Assembly (NCBI GenBank): GCA_963693365.1
Contig: CAVNZM010000002.1
Coordinates: 13,392,001-13,456,000 of the forward strand
Direction of reading: 5' to 3'
Origin: Amoebidium appalachense
Lineage: Eukaryota; Ichthyosporea
DNA length: 64,000 nt
Part shown: positions 1-17,222 of the stretch, piece after piece
Numbering within the stretch: position 1 is the first letter of the stretch
Layout of the letters: every line of letters begins with the position of its first letter
Program-made: the position numbers and the translations under genes
The notes under the pieces: generated by a model
What the model saw: the letters and a program-made list of their open reading frames with translations, nothing else
Told to the model about the DNA's origin: nothing
Databases searched by the model: none

Positions 1-817
1 TGCTATGTGCAAGTACACACATGCGGGCACACGTACATACATATGTGTGTACGTGCAGGCATGGTTTCCGTCCAATTCAGTGTGTGCATGTGAACCAGCA
101 CACCCACGCCTACATGCACAAAGATACGGGCACGCAGGCACACGTACTTTTATCCAGATCCGTGCACATACGCAACAGATAAACCGGAACCCACACACAT
201 CCACCGACATTAACACCTCAACAGTTACCCCCCAACCCCCCACCCCCTCCCCCGTCACCCAAACCACCACCTTCCCCTCCGACAACCCCTCCCCCCCCCC
301 CCCCCCCCCCCCTTCCCCTCCACCCCGCCCGCTCGCCTGCCCGCCGTGCCCACCCCACCCACACACAAACTCCCCAACCACACAGACCCACACCCACACT
401 CATCACCCAGGAGCCCGCTCATACCCACACGATAGGCCCTCCAAGCTCCCCCTCTTTCCATCCCCACCGAGCGGTGTACACAAGCACATGACGTCAGCAA
501 GCACAAGTACTCTCTCATATACACACCCAACCACCACATCCTACACCCTGTATCCCCCCCCCCCCCCCCCCCCCCTCCCCCCCCCCCCCCCCCCCCCCCC
601 CAAAAAAAAACAAAAAAACAACACAAGCTACACAAACACACCCACAGAGCACACATGCATGCATCACACATACATACCTACACCAGCACACGCACATGAA
701 TTACTCACACACCCACATGAGAACACACATACTCACACACCACACGTACACACCGCATCAGAGCACACACAAATCACAGGTACATTCGTACATGACACCC
801 ACACACACGCGCATACA

Positions 818-861
<44 letters not shown>

Positions 862-921
862 ACCCTCACCCTCACTCACCCACACATCCACCCACCCCCC
901 CACACACACATGCACACGCAC
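1..921. other. Presumed SUGP1 intron, no exon seen
   Basis: The stretch is C-rich with (CA)n arrays around 825-862 and poly-C runs near 290-312 and 555-600. Reading frames here are low-complexity Thr-His, Pro or Cys-Val translations of repeats. No SUGP1 G-patch exon was recognised. Confidence 0.5.
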
Positions 922-4590
<3,669 letters not shown>

Positions 4591-5025
4591 GTTGCCTCTC
4601 CGAAGGACCCAACAGAAGGTTGGAAAGCGGCCTTCGTGACTATAAACGTTGCTTGTAGTTTCTGCCTGCCTGTGCTGTACAGTGTGCACTCTCAGGAACC
4701 CAACTGGATATGTTACACTTCTTCAGGCCCAATGATGACTCTGGCAGCCTCATCCGCAATCGCGTCGGATCCGGAGGCTCGGCCCTCTGGGCCTCCCCCG
4801 CCGATCTCTCTCGAGATTCCGCTTTCGATTCGCGGAAGATAGGAAGGCCTTGGTATTTTCCAGGCATACTCGAAATAGTGCGACCTTTTGTGGTCTGTTC
4901 TAGTCAGTCAAGGCCCTTCCCCCTGCAAAGGAAACCATGGCTGTAGCACACATTCACACACACTTGCGTGGACGTAGAAACATAGACATAGACACATTGT
5001 CAAGACAAAAACAGACAAAGATAGC

Positions 5026-5182
<157 letters not shown>

Positions 5183-5392
5183 TCATAGTGCAGCCGCACG
5201 ATGATCGAAAAAAACTTTTGATGGCAGCCAGCACATGAGTTACAACTGTTCATGATCATGTAGGTTGCGAAAAAGGCCCATGCATATGGACATTTATGCA
5301 TTCGACATCCAGATTCTTGACCCATGACTCGTGGGATTGCACTGCTACATAGTACAACGATGGCTCAATAAACACGTAATAAACGATGTGGC

Positions 5393-5574
<182 letters not shown>

Positions 5575-5873
5575 TTATCTCTCAGCTCTCTCTTTTCCCT
5601 CTGTGTCTTTCTGTCTTGTCTCACTCCGTACTTTCTCATGCTCGCTCTGTTCTCCTCACCCGATATCCCCCCTTGTGCTCAGCTAAGCCTTACTGGAGTA
5701 TCTCACGGTGGCACTCGAAATCTCTATATATCTCGTACGAATGTCCACACGCACACTCACGCACACACCCACACACTGAGAAAGAGGGAGGGAAGGGGGG
5801 AGGAAGGGGGGGAAGCATCGGGGAGAGCGGGAGCGAGTGAGGGGGGGAGGGGGAGGGAGGGGGGGAGGGGGGG

Positions 5874-6010
<137 letters not shown>

Positions 6011-6663
6011 GTGCCCGTGTGCATATGCAGCGCATCCTCATACACATCGTCTTCATACTTTATGTCCCTCCTGTGCACAGCTCTACGTCGTGGTGCCGTC
6101 CAATTTGCAAAGCGGAACGTTTGACTTTTGAGTGTGACTGAGTTTTCGAAGTAACGTCGTTATCTACATGTGTATGCTGTTGGCTGGAGGTACTGTTGGC
6201 CTTGCACATACATGTCACTTGTCGATGAACAGCACATTCCACTGCCTCAATGTTCCCTCGGTGACACATTGCATGCGTGACTGTCAAGCTTTGCAAAGTT
6301 TTGTCCTTCATTGCGTGATCCTAATCCTACAAATGTATACGACCGAGGATTATCTGATCGAGGATATCAGATCATCATCCTGGGCTCTTTAAATCCTCGA
6401 AATCTGACTTGCATGTTTCTTCGACCGAGGTTGGGCCAACATCAGCTACGGCTGTGGAGCGGCACGCTCCAGAACACGTGCACATCATCATGTACACAGA
6501 GGTACACACTGCACACACACACGTACAGTTAGAGGGTCGACAACAATAAGATAAAACACATGTGTACGTCACGAAGAACTATAAGAAAGAAGCATTATAG
6601 TGCACTGACACGCACGAACTCAAAGCACAACCAAGCCTCCGTACCGGAAGAATAGTGTGCAAA

Positions 6664-7569
6664 ATGGACTCGGCTAAGCGGAAGGTAGGGAATAGGCAGG
6701 AGACACGTAGGCGAGGAGGGGGGGGAGCTGACTGGGCGGTGCACACAGGGCTCAGACAGCAGGCAGAAGCAGCAGTTCAAGAAGGCCCAGAAGAGGAGGA
6801 AGCTGGGTGCGTGTCTGTGTGCCTGCGCGTGTGTGCATGTGTGCCCTTGTGTGCGTGCATGTTCATTCGTATGTGTGCATGGGTATGCATGCGGTGTGTG
6901 TGTGCGTGCGTGCGTGGATGATGCTGCGTGGGCGAGTATGTGTGCTCCAAGTGTGTGGACTTGTCCGTTCTTGCGTTCTTGGTTCCTGCAGATGTGTGTG
7001 GATGAGGCATCATGCGGGTGAATGTGTGTGTGCGCAGGTGTGTTGTGCCTGTGTGTGGAGGGTGTGAGTTGAGAAGGGGAGGGGGGGGGGGGGGGGGGGG
7101 TGGCGGAGTGTTGACCTAGTCGTTGCAGAGGCGCTTGCCCAGCAGAGTCTTCTTGAGAGACAGCAGGCAGCAGATGATGCAGCCAAGGAAGAGGCAAAGG
7201 CCAAGGATCCAGAGCCAAAGAAACATGGCAGAGCATACACAGTCAGTGTGGCCCTGCCTGGGTCTATCATAGAGAACGCTCAGAGTCCTGAGCTGCGCAC
7301 ATATCTGGCTGGACAGGTAGGTGGTGGGGGTTGGTGAAGGGGGGAGAAGGAGGGGGTGTTTAGGGGAAGGGGGTGGGGGGTGGGGGGTGGAGGTGAATAA
7401 GGGGGGAGGGGGGAGGGGGGAGGGGGAGGTGGGGGCGAGGGGGGCGAGGGGGATGAGGGGAGGGGGTTGGTGGGATCTGACGGAAGGGTGTGCAGATAGG
7501 ACGAGCGTTGGCGGTGTTCCAAATAGACGAGGTGGTGATCTTCAGAGAGGGCGACGCAATGGGTATGTT

Positions 7570-7609
<40 letters not shown>

Positions 7610-9193
7610 CCCGGGTCCTTGGACGGTTGGTGGGGTGGCATATATGCAATCTCACCACACTATGTGTACAGAGGGTAAGGTGGAGGGCAGCTTTGACGGG
7701 GCCAAACGGCCCAGTGACCCGAACGTGTTTTTGGCCCGACTACTGCAATACCTCGAGACACCCCAGTACCTCAGAAAGGCCTTTTTCCCTATGCACCCAG
7801 ACCTGAAATTGGCAGGTAGAGAACACACGGACATTCTAATGGGCGGGAGGAGAGGGGGTGGGGGTGGGAGAGGGGGTGGGGCGCCCCCGGGGGGGGGGGG
7901 AGGGGGGGGGGGATCCAAGGAAGGGGAATGTGTGAGGAAAGGGGGCGGGGGGGGGGGGAGGGAGGGGGGGACCGGGAGGGTGAGAGGAGGGGAGGAGAAG
8001 GCAGGGGGGATGGGGCATTGACTTCTAGGTTTGGCGGTGTTTCATGTTGTTCCAGGGAGGAGGGGAGGGGGTGGGAGGGGTGTTGCTGTGGAAGGGAAGT
8101 GCTGGTTGTTGAGGAATACACGCAAGAGGAGGGCTTTTTCAGAAAAAGGAACAAGGTAAAATTGAAGGGGGGGTGGGAGGGGGATGCAACGGGGGATGGG
8201 GAGGGGAAGAGGGTGAGGCTGGGGGGGGGGGGGGGGGGAGGCACACAGTGGCGGGAGTGGACGAATGGAGAGGGGGAGATGGGGGAAAAGGGGGATGTAC
8301 AGGGGAGGGGGGGACAGGAGGGGCACACGAGGGAGTGGGCCTAGAGGGAAGGAGTGGTGGGGGACGGGTTGTGGGGAGGGGGGGAGGTGGGTGGGAGGTG
8401 GGGGGGGGGGGACGGACACACTGTGGGGGTAGTGCTAATGTTGTGTGGTCTGTGCAGGGCTACTCAATCCCCTGGACAGCCCACACCACATGAGGGCAGA
8501 GGAATCGAGCCCCTACAGAGAGGGGGTTACTGTTAAAAGACCGGTAAAACCCGGTCAAGGCTCACTGGTGGATTGCGGCACACATAAGGTGTGTAATGAA
8601 GGGGGGATTAGGGGGGGGGGGGGGGGGAGGGATGAAGGGGGGCGGAGGGTGGGGGGGGAGGGGGGGGGGGCACAGGGGAAGGGGGTGGGGGTTGTGTGGG
8701 GTTAGGCGCAGGAGAAGGGTAGGAGGGCGGGTAAGGGGAGGTGGAGGAGAGCGTGCAGGGGATGAGGAGAAGGGGGAGGGGGGTGGGGGGGGTGGGGGAG
8801 GGAAGGGGATGGGGGTGGGTGAGGGAGGGCATATTAGTGGGAGAGTGGGGAGAAGAGGTTGGGGTTTGGGGGCGCAGGGGATGGGGGACTGGGAGGTGAG
8901 CCCGAGGGTGGAGAGGGCATAAAAAGTGAAAAAAGGCCTTTTCTTAGAATGAAGGCAGGCTGCTTGTGGCACTTAGGTTGAAAGTGTGTGTGTGGGGGGG
9001 GGGGGGGGGGGAGGGGGGGGGGGGGGGGGGGGGGGGGAGGGGGGGTGGAAAGGGGGGGGGGGGGGGGGGGGATGGGGATGCTGACATGTGTGTTGCAGCA
9101 AGTGAGAATCGATAAAGAGCTTCAGCCGGGGTTGAGGGTGACAGTGGAGATGAAGGACCAGCCAAACACGGCAACGAGTACGTGTGTGTGTGT

Positions 9194-9238
<45 letters not shown>

Positions 9239-10494
9239 GGTCGGTGTGGTGTGTGTGTGACGTGTGTTTTTAAGTTTATTTATAGTTGTGTGGGTTTGTG
9301 TGTGTGTGTCCGCGTGTGTGTGTGTGTGCTTTCGTTCGTGCAGGTGTGTGTGCATGCCCGTGGGTGTGCGTTGCATTTTTGGGCTTTGAGGGAACACAAA
9401 TATTATACACAAGAAGGAGAAGGAAGAAGATTCGAGTGAATGATACACGTTTGTTGGAGGGCAGGGGGATGTAAGTAATATGTAATAATGCGTGTGTACG
9501 GATGGGGGGGGGGGGGGGGGGGGGAGGCGGGGAGTAATGGGGTTGTCTGTGTGGGTGGGGTGGGTGTTTTTTGTTTTTTTTTTCTTTTGGGGGGGGGGGG
9601 GGGGGGGTAGGTGTATTTTTTGGTCCTGAGCCGGAAGGAGACGAAAGGAGACGAACGAAGATCGGGTGTTTAGGTCAAAGATGTTTGTGGATGTTTGTGT
9701 GTGTGTGTTTCTGGGAGCCAAGGGGCGAGGTTCAAGGGGAAGAAGGGAAGGGGTTTATTAACAAGGGCAAGGGGAGGAGGAAGGGGGAGGGAGGAGGGGG
9801 GGGGGCGGGGAGGGCTGTGTGTGTGGGGTTGGGGGGGGGGGGGATTATTTTTCTGAGTGTTGGCCTGTGCAGCTAAGACCCTACGAGGCAAGGTGGTGCC
9901 CCCGTCAGCACCCAGAGAGGTGGCTGGGCTCTACTGGGGATATACAGTCAGAGTGGCGGGAGGACTGGAGGCTCTATTTTCTGAGTGTCCATATGAGGTG
10001 AGTGAAAAAAGTGGAAGGGCGGGGGGCGGGTAGGGGGAAGGGAAGGGGTGGGGGGAGGGGAGGGGGTTTTGGGGGGGGGGGGGGGGGGGGGAGAAAGGGA
10101 AGTGGGGTGAGACAGGGAGAAGGGGGGGATGGGGGGAGAGAGGAGGGGGGGAGGGGTAGAGTGGGAAGGGTGGGAGGGAGAGAGAAGGAGAGAGGGGGGA
10201 GGGAGGGCGGGAGGGAGGGGGAGAAAGAGGGGTGGGGAGGGAGAGAGGAGGGGGGGGGGGGGGGGGGGGGGGGGGGAGGGGAGGGGGGGGGAGGGGGGGG
10301 GGGGAGACGGGTGCTGATAATGTGTGTGCAGGGAGGCTACGATTTGACGATTGGTACGTCTGAAAGAGGCGACCTTGTGGACAACTACAGCATGCCCCCA
10401 TTCAAGTATGATTTGCCGCCCTACCTCATCTCTCTTCTCTCTCATCTCCCCCCCCCCCCCCCCCCCCCCCCCCGCCGCTCTCTCATCACACACC

Positions 10495-10553
<59 letters not shown>

Positions 10554-10720
10554 GCATGCACACATGCACACTTGCAGCCACGCTTGTTAGGATTATACGT
10601 GCTTCTTTATGGTGCACTTTTCTCATGTCTATGATCGTGTTGCTTGAATTGTGCCGCAATCCAGACATCTTCGATTCCCGTTTGTGTTTTTTCAACAGTG
10701 CTGATGTATTCCATCCTCCC

Positions 10721-10752
<32 letters not shown>

Positions 10753-10923
10753 TCATTTTCGGCAGTGATCTTGTATCACACCCCCACCCCCTCTCCCCTT
10801 CCGCTTCCTCCTCTTTGTTTCAGCGTAACCCCCACACCCCCCATCCCCTTGTGTATATATTCTCGTGTTATGAACTTGAAACCCCCCCCCCCCAAAGGGG
10901 GCAGCCTTTTCCCCCCCCCCCCT

Positions 10924-10954
<31 letters not shown>

Positions 10955-11482
10955 CCCACCCACAAAAAAAAAAATAAAAAAAATCGCACCACTCACACAT
11001 GATGTCCTACACAGGCACCTGCTAGTTGTGTTTGGTGGTCTTGCCGGTCTGGAGGCATCAGTAGAGCAGGATTCTACTTTGGGGGCAGACGAGCCACGTG
11101 ACCTGTTCGATGCCTATCTTAATACATGCCCGGCGCAGGGCTCAAGAACTATACGCACAGAGGTGGGTGGTCTAACAAAAGCTAGCGAACAGTGGGTTGG
11201 GGGGGGGGGGGGGGGGGGGGGGAGGGGGGGGAGGGAGGGAGGGGGGGGGGGGGGGGCGGGGAGATGGGAAGATGGTGCCCGGGGGGGGGGGGGGGGGGAA
11301 GGCGGGGGGACAGGGGGAGAAGGGGTGGGGTGGGGGGTGGGGGGTGGAGGGGGGGGGAGGAGGGGCTGAATCGAGAAGGAGTTTTAGGGACGAAAACACC
11401 ATGGCCGGTGACAAGTTTTAGAGCATGAGCATTGAGTTGGATGTGCAGGGTAACGAAAGTGAAAGTGTGTGGGTGGATCCAT

Positions 11483-11516
<34 letters not shown>

Positions 11517-12117
11517 GAAGACGAGGAGGGGGGCAGGGGGAACGAGGAAGGGGGGAAAGGCGGGGGGGGGGAAGACGAGAAAGGGGGCGGGGGGACAAGA
11601 GGAGGAAGAGGGAATGGTGGGGGGAGGGTGTGTGTGTGTGTATTGGGGGGGGGGGGGGGGGGGAAGAGGAAGCGAGGCAGGGGGGAGGAGGCAGGGGGGG
11701 GGGGGGGGGGGGTTACACATGACTAGTTTGGGCATGTTGGCTATCAGAACACTTGCACAGTAGCAAGGGAACGGGGAACACCGTGTTGTGCCTGGAATGA
11801 CATGCACGGTAGCATCCACACACGTGCACACCTAGACCATGAAACATAGCAGGACACATCTTCGTAGCAGGGGGGTTTCATCCAGTTTATTATTATCCTT
11901 TTGCATCTGGGTGAATATGTGAGTGGGTGGTGGTGGTGGTTGAAGGGCGGGCAGGCGGACGGCCCAGGGGGAAGGTGGTTTGGGGGGGGGGGGGGGGGGG
12001 GGGGGGGACTCCGAGTAAGTGGCACGTACTGATGGAAGCCATTCACAGGAGGCCCTGCTTGTGACCATGTCGGCCCTGCGTCCAAAAATAGCTGCAACTG
12101 GCATGGGGCCCTCATAA
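6664..12117 (+). CDS. SPOUT1: SPOUT1 (CENP-32/C9orf114-like) SPOUT-fold RNA methyltransferase
   Basis: Eleven exons with continuous phase: 6664-6684, 6767-6806, 7129-7316, 7496-7562, 7672-7815, 8458-8588, 9099-9177, 9873-9997, 10332-10405, 11015-11162, 12049-12117. They total 1086 nt, or 361 residues, against 376 in human. A basic Lys/Arg/Gln N-terminus is followed by YTVSVALPGSI, NAQSPELRTYLAGQ, YLRKAFFPMHPDL, LLNPLDSPHHMR, GLYWGYTVR, DLTIGTSERG and the knot-forming end HLLVVFGGLAGLEA...CPAQGSRTIRTE. These match the human protein block by block. SPOUT enzymes bind S-adenosylmethionine in a trefoil knot; the human protein associates with mitotic spindle poles. The last exon (EALLVTMSAL, stop TAA 12115-12117) is separated by an intron of about 890 bp rich in poly-G. 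Intron 9 departs from the local trend, with poly-C and (CA)n on the coding strand. Identification is firm; the methylation target is not known from sequence. Confidence 0.96.
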
Positions 12118-13312
12118 TCTGTCCTGAATATAGCTACTAGCGGCCCTTGCCATGTATGGTTTTGTCTAGAAATAGCGCAGGCAGGATATTATTAGCATCA
12201 AAGAACGTTGTATGCATGAATGAAAAGTTTTTGGGGCTGGACTTGGCCTTGGCCCGGTGGGAGCCGGGCAGGTTTAGGGCCAAACAGGAATGAATGGTAT
12301 GGCAGTGCCAGCGATTAAGATACATATAAGAACGTACACCATAGACGGAAATGACATTCTTCTGTTCATGTATATCTCAAGTGTAGGGCACCTCCTGTAA
12401 CCCCCCCCCCCCCCCCCCCCCCCCCCTTCTTCGAATTCTTGTTGTGTGCGGCAGCCTCGTATGCAAACGAATACCTCTAGAGCTATTTATCTCCATCCAA
12501 TCCACCTCCCAATATACTCTATTTCTTCCCTTACTCCCCCCCCCCCCCCCCCCCCCCCCTTCTCTCTCCCCCACTCCGCCACACACACACACATACACAC
12601 TCACTCACACAAATGAGTGCACCCACAAACCAACACACGCAATACACCTGTGCACATGCATGTACAAAGATCAACGATGGCAAAAAATTTCTCGGCTTAC
12701 ACAGTCGTGGCCCGAGCCTTCAAGGCAGCCTTTTTCACTGTGATGATGAGAAGCCTTGCTCTTGCTATTTATGTCTGGCAGGCACTATTTATATCTTGTC
12801 CACATCTGCATCATGATGCTGGCCCACTCTCCTTCATGCATACCCGACCCATCCAGCTGCTGCCTAAAATAATTTGCCCGCCTCAATCCCCCCCCTTCCC
12901 CCAAAAATAAAAACCGAAAAAAACAAACAGAAAGACGGCCCCAACCAAGCCCTTATGATATACAGAGAGTGCCGCTCCTTCGTGCATATTTGCGCGTATA
13001 TATATATCTAAAGTAAGCCTCTAGAATATTAATCTATGACAGGGATTCCCATCTTCTATATCCCAGTTGATATCTACATATATCCCCATAAAATATATCC
13101 CAGTGGGTATCTACATCGTATATCTCCATGGCACATATCCCAGTAGAAATCTACATCATATATCTCTCCATGTGTTATATCCCAGTGGATATCTACATCA
13201 CATATCCCAGTGGATATCTACATCACATATCCCAGTGGATATCTACATCACATATCCCAGTGGTTATCTACATCGCATATCTCCATGGCATATACCTGTG
13301 CCGCCTATGCAG
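12118..13312. other. Convergent intergenic region, SPOUT1/SNX1 3' ends
   Basis: Lies between the SPOUT1 stop and the SNX1 stop. It contains poly-C near 12400-12425 and 12538-12560, a short CA-rich patch, AT-rich sequence around 12900-13030 and a minisatellite at 13060-13290. No exon was recognised. The plus-strand frame near 12676-12800 has no family features. Confidence 0.5.
13060..13290. repeat. Minisatellite of about 25 bp unit (core cccagtggatatctacatc)
   Basis: About nine imperfect head-to-tail copies. The three central copies, about 13183-13257, are almost identical. A 25-bp period shifts the reading frame, so a coding role is unlikely. The array ends just beyond the stop codon side of the SNX1-like gene (stop 13313-13315, minus strand). 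Confidence 0.85.
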
Positions 13313-13387
13313 CTATTGCTCTGCATCCAGCTGCTCTGCTGCCTGCTGCCATGCCCCCACCACCTGCATCCCCCCTCCCGTCAGAAC

Positions 13388-13427
<40 letters not shown>

Positions 13428-14329
13428 CCCTTCCACAAGCCAAAAAAAAAAAAATGAAAATTGGGGGCCCCTTGAGCAAAACGGGCTCTACCTCTGGTGT
13501 ACCTCACACTTCATAACACATTCTAACCCCCCCGCCCCCCTCCCCCCTCCCTCCCTCATTCCTAGGGCTGTGCATAATACTACCTTTTTCTGGTGGGCCA
13601 CTGTAGCCTGCACGTAGCGCACTGTTGCTCTGCCAAGGGTGTTGGCCCTCTCACTGTCAAAGCGCTGCACCTCGGTGCGTATGGTGTCACTGAGCTGCTT
13701 GACCTGCTGCTTGACGTGGCTGGCACGCTCATGCGCCTGCAGGGGAATAAAAAGTGGAAGTCGTGAGATTAAAATGTGCATGCAAAGGGGGGAGGGGGTG
13801 CATGAAAGCACGCGCAACACACGCACAAACATGTGCAGACGCATACACAAGCACACGCAAAACACAAGGCACAGGCACAGGCAGGGGTGTAGATTCACCT
13901 TACTCAACACACACCACCTGACATAGAAGGAGCAGACATACCCAGGCAAGGGTGTCTACACACCAGCACAATACTACACACACGAAGTGATATAACATAC
14001 ATGCACTGCGCCTCAGCCATGGACAAGGTCTTGCACCAAAGCGTACACATACCCCCCCCCCCCCCCCCCCCCCTCAACCGCCACCCACCCACCCACAACC
14101 CAACCACACACACAGCAAAAAACACATTATATACGAGCCGACGTACACAATCACACACTTGCTCACGCTTATACGGCTTGACACCCACCCACCCACACAC
14201 ACAGTGTCACACACATTCAGGAACACACACATCCACCTAACTCAAGGCTTGCACGCACACCCATGGTGCACACCAAACCCCTCCCCCCCTCCCTCCCCTC
14301 CCCCTTCCCCACACACACCCAACCCCCCC

Positions 14330-14366
<37 letters not shown>

Positions 14367-14717
14367 ACACACACACACCTCTGCCACCTCCTTGGCCAAC
14401 TGCTGTGCCTTATCTGTTCTCCCCTGTGCTCTTGCATCCTGCTCTGCCTGCTGCCTCTTTGCCAATGTTGCTCTTGCCTCTCTGTAGCTCCCCACCAGCC
14501 GTTGTCTTTGAGCAAACAGTCCCTAAACCCCATACAGTGAGCACGTACCCCTCCCTCCCTCCCCCTCTACAGACACACACACACACACGTACACACAGAA
14601 AGACACATACACACACAGACGCACATTCACACACACATGCATAACACACGCGCGTGCACACGCATGGACACACACACACGCACACCCATGCAAACACACA
14701 CGCGCACGCGCGCGCAC

Positions 14718-14793
<76 letters not shown>

Positions 14794-15566
14794 ACAGACA
14801 CACACAGACACACACAAACACACACACACGAGCACACGTACGTTCATAGCCTGCACCAGGCCCAGGCATTCACCCACGGCATCTGTCAGCTCCCCTAGTG
14901 CCCCCGAGTCCTGTTTAAACCCACCCCCGTCAGTATCCTCTACCCCCCCCCCTCCCCCTCCCCCCCTCCCCCCCCCCCCCCCCCAAAAAAAAAAAAAAAA
15001 AAACACAAAAAAAAATATTCAAAAAAAGATAAATGAATAAATACACAAAAAAAATAGGTTGAGGGAATCACCCCCCTCTGCTTCCCACAATGGAAACCGG
15101 GGGGGGAAAAAAAGGAGAAATAAGAAAGCAAGACAACAAAAACAAAACCAAACAACAGTAACCAGAAAGAACTTATACCGGGACCAGTGGCGGGCAGGCC
15201 GCAGCCATGGCACGTGCAGGCTCCTGTGGCTCGTTTGTAGCCAGCTGCTGCAGGGCCAACCCTACAAGATGCCGCCCATGCACAGTGTCTGCGGCAAACC
15301 GTAAGTGAACACGCGGGTCTTATCCCTCATACACGGTCACAAGCCTAAACAAAGGTCCACACTCACATACCCACACGCAAGCACGCATGCGCACATCCAC
15401 ACGCATACACACTGCCACACACGGGTACAGACACGTGAGCACGCACACCCTGCGTATATACATGCACACATAGACACACCCGCACGTGCACGCACACACA
15501 CACACACACGCACGCACGCACACCCACACATGAAGACACAAATACGCACATGCACGCACACACATG

Positions 15567-15657
<91 letters not shown>

Positions 15658-16898
15658 GCACACACGCACGCACACACGCACACATACACACACCCAGACA
15701 CACACACACACCCTGGTGTGCCCGTTGCAGCCCCAGCATGTGTTCGTGCAGTCTGCCCAGTACCGTCCCCAAGGCAGCCATTTGCTGCTCCCGACTGTCG
15801 AACCACTGCAGCCAAAAATTAGCACACACCCAATAGACACCCCTCCCCCCCTTCCCCAGCACACGCCGAATAGACCCCCCCCTCCTCCTCCAGCCAAATT
15901 CAGCACACCAAATAGACCCCCCTTTCCCCGGCTAAATTCAGCACACACCAAATAGACCCCCCATCCTCCAGCCAAATTCAGCACACACCAAATAGACCCC
16001 CCTTCCCCCGGCCAAATTCAGCACACACCAAATAGGCCCCCCTTCCCCCAGCCAAATTCAACTCACACCAAATAGGCCCACCTTCCCCCAGCCAAATTCA
16101 ACTCGCACCAAATCGACCCCCCTTCCCCCAGCCAAATTCAGCACACACTCAATAAACCCCCCTCCGTCCCCTGGGTCGCCCCGCCCAACTCAGCACACAC
16201 TCAATACCTCCCCCTCCCCCCCCCCCCCCCCCCCCCCCAGCTAAATTCACCCAAGATCCTCCCCCCCCCCCCCCCCCCCCCCCCCCGCCCCTCCAAAAAA
16301 AAAAAAGAAAAGAAAAAAAATAACATACCTGGTCTCCCGTGCTCTTTGGCTGATTAGACTGCAGGGCAGACCCCAACCCAGCCAGCAGCTGTGCCAGCTC
16401 TGACGTCACACTTGGCCCTGCGGACACCTTGCCCCATCCCTTTCTTAGCCAACCACACACACCAAAAAAAAAAAAAAAAAAAAAAAGCTTAAGCCCAGGC
16501 TGCACAGGACTACGATGTCATACCTGGCCGGTCAGGCTTGGGCAAGTGCAGAACTCCACATATGCCGGGTGGCTGCCCAGTACTGGGTGTCTGGCCACAG
16601 CACGTAGAAACCCGGCAAGCGCACGCCGCCGCTGCTCCACGAATCTCTCCTCAAACCGACCTACCCCCCTGACCCCGTCAGCAAAAATCTCATAGCAGGA
16701 GCCGAAAGGGAAGAGAAAGGAAGGAGAGAGTAATGGCGCGGGGGAGTTGTGTGGGCAGTGGGGGGGGGGGGGGGGGGGGGGGGGGGTGTTGACTGCAACA
16801 GGCGATACAAGTAAGTAAACGAAAGCTCGAGAAAAATGACCGAAGTAGGACTCCAACTTCACGAGTGTGTGTGTTTTCTTTCTTTCTTTTCTTTTTTT

Positions 16899-16929
<31 letters not shown>

Positions 16930-17191
16930 GGGAGGGGGTAGCAGGCAGTGGCACGCACCCAGGGCCTGTTTCCCCCAACTTCACGAGTGTGTGTGTTTTC
17001 TTTCTTTCTTTCTTTTTTTTTTTGGGGGGGGGAGGGGGGGGAGGGGGGGGGGGGGGAGGTAGCAGGCAGTGGCACGCACCCAGGGCCTGTTTCTCGGGGG
17101 GTGGGGGGCACGAGGGTGCCGGGGCACTGGGCCACCAGTTGCTGCTGGAGCCACAGAAAGTCCCGGAAGCGACGCAGCACCCGTCCATGCT

Positions 17192-17222
<31 letters not shown>

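Noticed and set aside
4710-4946. Plus-strand frame of 78 residues with ordinary composition beside the SUGP1 start
   Set aside because: No family match or flanking splice structure, and it overlaps the expected SUGP1 5' UTR; composition alone is not enough to call a gene.
11418-11763. Candidate last exon of SPOUT1 in the poly-G region
   Set aside because: The segment at 12049-12117 (EALLVTMSAL) fits the human C-terminus and the phase; the frames here do not.
12613-12910. Plus-strand frame with a hydrophobic stretch downstream of SPOUT1
   Set aside because: Lies between two convergent stops, with no family features or matching exons.
13060-16250. CRISPR-like arrays
   Set aside because: The 25-bp and 42-bp arrays are direct head-to-tail minisatellites without unique spacers, in a eukaryotic intron/intergenic setting.
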